This document shows positions 22,500-24,829 of a DNA stretch of 24,829 nt, piece after piece. The first letter of the stretch is position 1. Each line of letters begins with the position of its first letter. Location: NCBI GenBank assembly GCA_015259105.1, contig JABZGZ010000009.1, forward strand, positions 1-24,829. The letters run 5' to 3'. The position numbers and the translations under genes were made by a program. The DNA is from Atopobium sp. (GTDB lineage Bacteria > Actinomycetota > Coriobacteriia > Coriobacteriales > Atopobiaceae). Below the pieces are notes generated by a model, which had not been told where the DNA came from, searched no databases, and saw nothing but the letters and a program-made list of their open reading frames with translations.

Positions 22500-22541
22500 G
22501 AGAAGTGCCCAGATTAAACTGAGCGACGTAGCAACATCGCG
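22500..22541 (+). repeat. Direct repeat copy 2, behind the acyltransferase gene
   Basis: 39 of 42 bases match 21396-21437, 1104 bp away. In the acyltransferase frame two of the three differences are silent (AAG/AAA, AGT/AGC), and an AAAGGAG ribosome-binding-site-like string precedes it, but no ATG remains. It looks like the 5' scrap of a lost paralogue. It stops 3 bp before the end of the convergent minus-strand gene. Confidence 0.9.
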
Positions 22542-22544
22542 CGG

Positions 22545-22958
22545 TTATTTTGCCAGGCCCACTAAATAGAATGCAGTTTGCATATACGCAAACGATGTAA
22601 TGCCCCAGATAAGAGGCACAGTTATGTCCCTAATAGTCTGCAGGGTCTCGTGAGAAGAGTGTTTGGCTATTTGCGTGAAGATGCCACAGACAATAATAAG
22701 GACGCCAATGCCCATAAAGGCTGGGACAAGGAATTGCTGCTTCAGTGAGGCTTCGGTAGTAAGAAACATTAGGGCGATAAAAAATGCGATGCCCACAAAG
22801 ATATAGAAGAGCATGAGCATTCCAAAACGGAGTAAATCAAAGTTTGTGTGCTTAAAAACTTTGCTCAAGTTCTTCTTTCCAAGAAGCAGATACATCGTAA
22901 GAAAATAAAAGGCAGCCATAGGAATACAGATAACCTTATAGACATCCATAAGTGCCAT
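22545..22958 (-). CDS. Small four-helix membrane protein, unknown function
   Basis: 137 residues, not recognised. Four hydrophobic helices are visible, at about 8-27, 42-64, 77-95 and 113-134, with short basic loops. There is no signal peptide or soluble domain. AAGGCGGT precedes the ATG. It follows the SemiSWEET gene by 45 bp on the same strand, so the two are likely cotranscribed. It converges on the acyltransferase gene, with the direct-repeat scar between them, and no terminator is seen. Confidence 0.75.
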   Translation of the reverse strand: MALMDVYKVICIPMAAFYFLTMYLLLGKKNLSKVFKHTNFDLLRFGMLMLFYIFVGIAFFIALMFLTTEASLKQQFLVPAFMGIGVLIIVCGIFTQIAKHSSHETLQTIRDITVPLIWGITSFAYMQTAFYLVGLAK

Positions 22959-23003
22959 ATGACCGCCTTATTTGCTGAGTTAGCTTGTTGTGTGTTTCTT
23001 CGC

Positions 23004-23288
23004 TTATAGTAGCGCAGTTATTGCAGTAACAAGTCCAAAGATAATGCCTGGGGCGTTAGCAATCATAATAGGAACATCGCGCTCTTTCTTGAAAGCGCCG
23101 TAAATAAACCACACGGTGCAGTTAATCATAGCAACCAGCGGCTGGATAAAACTACCTTTGTTTCCAGCAAGGTTATTGGTAATCTGAGGGATATAAGAAA
23201 CATACATCATGACTGATAGTATGCTGCCAATCTGTCCCATCCTGTTGAAGAAGTTCTCGTCAAACGTAATAGCGCGCTTTTCTGTCAT
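23004..23288 (-). CDS. SemiSWEET-type sugar transporter subunit
   Basis: 94 residues with three membrane helices, the size of a bacterial SemiSWEET, which acts as a dimer to let sugars cross the membrane. The PQ motif (SYIPQI, Pro34-Gln35) in helix 1 and the AMINCTVWFIYG segment in helix 2, with its conserved Asn and Trp, are family features. The ATG at 23288 has GGAGG 9 nt upstream; an in-frame TTG just after the GGAGG is too close to be used. The transported substrate is unknown. It lies between a 42-residue gene upstream and a small membrane protein gene downstream on the same strand. Confidence 0.87.
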   Translation of the reverse strand: MTEKRAITFDENFFNRMGQIGSILSVMMYVSYIPQITNNLAGNKGSFIQPLVAMINCTVWFIYGAFKKERDVPIMIANAPGIIFGLVTAITALL

Positions 23289-23356
23289 GTAAAGCAACCT
23301 CCAATGGTTGGTTGACGGATTGCTGATTCTTACCCAATCACTTAAGAAGATATTCG

Positions 23357-23485
23357 TTAGTTTGTTGCCAAATAACTCGCATCAATCCATTGGCAGAGCT
23401 CATCAAAGTCAATTGAGCCATCTAAAAGCACGGAAATCCAATTACCGTACTGATTCGCAACGTAATCAAACAGCTTTTCTCGCAT
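23357..23485 (-). CDS. 42-residue small protein, unknown function
   Basis: A short frame with GGGAGG 7 nt before its ATG. It begins MREKLFDYVANQYGNWISVL and ends in DASYLATN. It is acidic overall, with amphipathic stretches and an LDGSIDFDEL segment that resembles the DG-x-I-x-x-x-E half of an EF-hand loop. The strong ribosome-binding site, the non-random amino-acid pattern (Trp, Tyr, Cys and acidic clusters) and the position 68 bp before the SemiSWEET gene support it as a real gene. I do not recognise the family. Confidence 0.68.
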   Translation of the reverse strand: MREKLFDYVANQYGNWISVLLDGSIDFDELCQWIDASYLATN

Positions 23486-23582
23486 AATCTTGCCTCCCTG
23501 TCCCATATTTTATTACGTACAAGATGCCCTTTATTGTGAGTCGGAAATTGCTATTATCCTCAGTATATACGCCCTAAACAGC

Positions 23583-23588
23583 TATACT
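23583..23588 (+). promoter_or_regulatory. Candidate -10 element (TATACT) for the DUF47-PiT operon
   Basis: TATACT lies 46 nt before the DUF47 ATG. The -35 region is weak. The region between 23490 and 23580 probably also holds the divergent promoter for the 42-residue gene. Confidence 0.45.
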
Positions 23589-23634
23589 AAATGTGTTCGT
23601 ATATGTAATAAAAAGTCCAAGTGAAGGGCGTCAT

Positions 23635-24258
23635 ATGAGCCGAGTTTCTCGTAGAGAAGATGAGTTTTATAGCATGTTCTCTGAGTTTTCAGCGCTGATT
23701 GTTTCTACAGCAAAACTCTTTGTTTCTTACATTGAATCATTCCCAAGCTCCGAAGATTATGAAGTTCAGATTAAGAACTACGAGACACTCTGCGATGACC
23801 AGGTAGGAAAGATTATTTCCACCCTCAACACATCCTTTATCACGCCATTTGATCGCGAAGACATCTCACGTCTTGCCCTGCTTATGGATGAGATTGCAGA
23901 TGGTATTGAAAGTGTCTCTGCGCATCTCAGCATGTATGACATCAAAGAAATGCGTCCAGAGGCAGTTCAGGTGGCACATCTGATTCTGTTTGCATCGGAG
24001 GAACTGCAAAAGGCCTTTGATCGTCTTCCTGACTACCACAAGGATGATTCGGTCATTCGTCATACACGCTCTGCAAATGAGTATGAGGACCAGGGCGATG
24101 TTGTCTATCGTAACGCTCTGAGCTCTATCTTCAGAAATGTTGATGATCCAATTGAGGTTCTTAAATGGAAGAGCCTTATGGACAGGCTCGAGTCTACCCT
24201 TGACGCTTGCAAGCATGTTGCAAACGCTGTTCAGAATGTCATCGTGAAAAATGGCTAG
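23635..24258 (+). CDS. DUF47 / PhoU-like accessory protein of a phosphate transporter
   Basis: 207 residues, all-helical in appearance. The opening RREDEFYSMFSEFSALIVSTA, the RLALLMDEIADGIESVSAHL helix and the C-terminal EVLKWKSLMDRLESTLDACKHVANAVQNVIV match DUF47 (PF01865), a PhoU relative that partners PiT transporters and probably adjusts their activity. AAGGGCG precedes the ATG; upstream in-frame codons lack family features. It overlaps the PiT gene by 8 bp, which implies coupled translation. Confidence 0.93.
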   Translation: MSRVSRREDEFYSMFSEFSALIVSTAKLFVSYIESFPSSEDYEVQIKNYETLCDDQVGKIISTLNTSFITPFDREDISRLALLMDEIADGIESVSAHLSMYDIKEMRPEAVQVAHLILFASEELQKAFDRLPDYHKDDSVIRHTRSANEYEDQGDVVYRNALSSIFRNVDDPIEVLKWKSLMDRLESTLDACKHVANAVQNVIVKNG

Positions 24259-24829
24259 CATCTTGCTTATTGCGGTACTTGTTTCCGCTCTGATATTTGA
24301 GTTCATCAACGGTTTCCACGACACCGCAAACGCTATTGCAACCACGGTGTATACCAAGGCTTTGCCTCTACGCACAGCAATTATCATGTCGGCTATCATG
24401 AACTTTATCGGCGCGCTTATGAGCGAGAAAGTTGCTATGACCATTGCGTCTGGTCTGGTTGATATTCAGCTACAGCTCTACGTTATTTTTGCTGCACTGA
24501 TGGGTGCCATTATTTGGGACCTCTTTACCTGGTGGTTCTCAATTCCAAGTTCATCTTCGCATGCGCTCATCGGCAGCCTTATTGGTGCAACCATTGTTTT
24601 TACCGGCAGCACAGGTCACATTCTTTGGGCGGGTGTCCTAGAGAAAGTTGTTATTCCTCTGTTTACTTCGCCTCTTATTGGTATGGCCCTGGGCTACTTT
24701 ATTATGAAGCTGGTATTTGAGATCTTTGCTGATTGGCCACCTAAAAAGGCAAATGGTCTCTTCCACCGTCTTCAGGTGCTCTCAGCTGCGTTTATGGCAT
24801 ACAGCCACGGTAATAATGACGCTCAGAAG
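24251..24829 (+). CDS. pit: PiT-family inorganic phosphate transporter, C-terminus cut by window edge
   Basis: 193 residues are present, running to the last base without a stop. The PiT signature FEFINGFHDTANAIATTVYT lies in the first helix region, and its second-half counterpart begins at the edge (YSHGNNDAQK). WDLFTWWFSIPSSSSHALIGS is also conserved in PiT. These carriers take up phosphate, often as metal phosphate, with protons or sodium. The ATG overlaps the DUF47 end. The remaining half of the protein is beyond the window. Confidence 0.95.
   Translation, partial: MASILLIAVLVSALIFEFINGFHDTANAIATTVYTKALPLRTAIIMSAIMNFIGALMSEKVAMTIASGLVDIQLQLYVIFAALMGAIIWDLFTWWFSIPSSSSHALIGSLIGATIVFTGSTGHILWAGVLEKVVIPLFTSPLIGMALGYFIMKLVFEIFADWPPKKANGLFHRLQVLSAAFMAYSHGNNDAQK

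Noticed and set aside
22500..22541. Second repeat copy as a functional short gene
   Set aside because: No ATG remains; the GTG at 22505 opens a frame that ends after a few codons.

Overview
The window looks like a chromosomal piece of a Coriobacteriia (Actinomycetota) species of the Atopobium / Lancefieldella / Olsenella type. This is inferred from the style of the proteins (DUF4013 membrane protein with an Ala/Pro tail, SSB ending DADIPF, B. subtilis-type Fe-S PurF, class B sortase), from moderate base composition and from gene order. No database search was possible. Most of the window is core housekeeping sequence, with a few accessory islands.

Layout. 1-624 (minus): TRIC/YicG-like channel, cut by the left edge. 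751-970: two tandem serine tRNAs (GGA and CGA anticodons) separated by a hairpin. 1090-2460: DUF4013 membrane protein with a long repetitive Ala/Pro tail, closed by a terminator. 2691-5705: promoter, probable S6:S18-binding leader, then rpsF-ssb-rpsR-DUF2232-rplI and a terminator. 5706-6035: AT-rich gap, then dnaB and purA. 8901-11015: one uninterrupted reading frame that joins a degenerate DegV-like domain to a complete PurD. It is followed closely by a Nudix hydrolase and an ABC exporter. 13891-14796: membrane-anchored protein of unknown function. 14870-15250: an island with a 170-bp element bounded by 29-bp inverted repeats and a possible transposase remnant. 15359-16228 (minus): pyridoxal kinase, divergent from purE. 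17046-17984: class B sortase. 18193-21390: purF-purM-purN, with an acyltransferase attached directly behind. 22545-23485 (minus): small membrane protein, SemiSWEET and a 42-residue protein. 23635-end: DUF47 (PhoU-like) and a PiT phosphate transporter, cut by the right edge.

How the genes work together. Six de novo purine genes (purA, purD, purE, purF, purM, purN) are spread over four transcription blocks. They cover PRPP amidation, GAR synthesis, GAR formylation, AIR synthesis, CAIR formation and the adenylosuccinate step. purL, purC, purB, purH and purK are not seen here. The replication/ribosome block (S6, SSB, S18, L9, DnaB) is the classic bacterial cluster. DUF47-PiT forms a low-affinity phosphate uptake pair.

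Most notable. The DegV-PurD fusion has a good ribosome-binding site inside the frame just before the PurD part. There are also the MITE-like element, a 42-bp direct repeat at both ends of the acyltransferase gene that looks like the scar of a lost paralogue, and an unannotated 42-residue gene at 23357-23485. I found no convincing large new defence or metabolic system.
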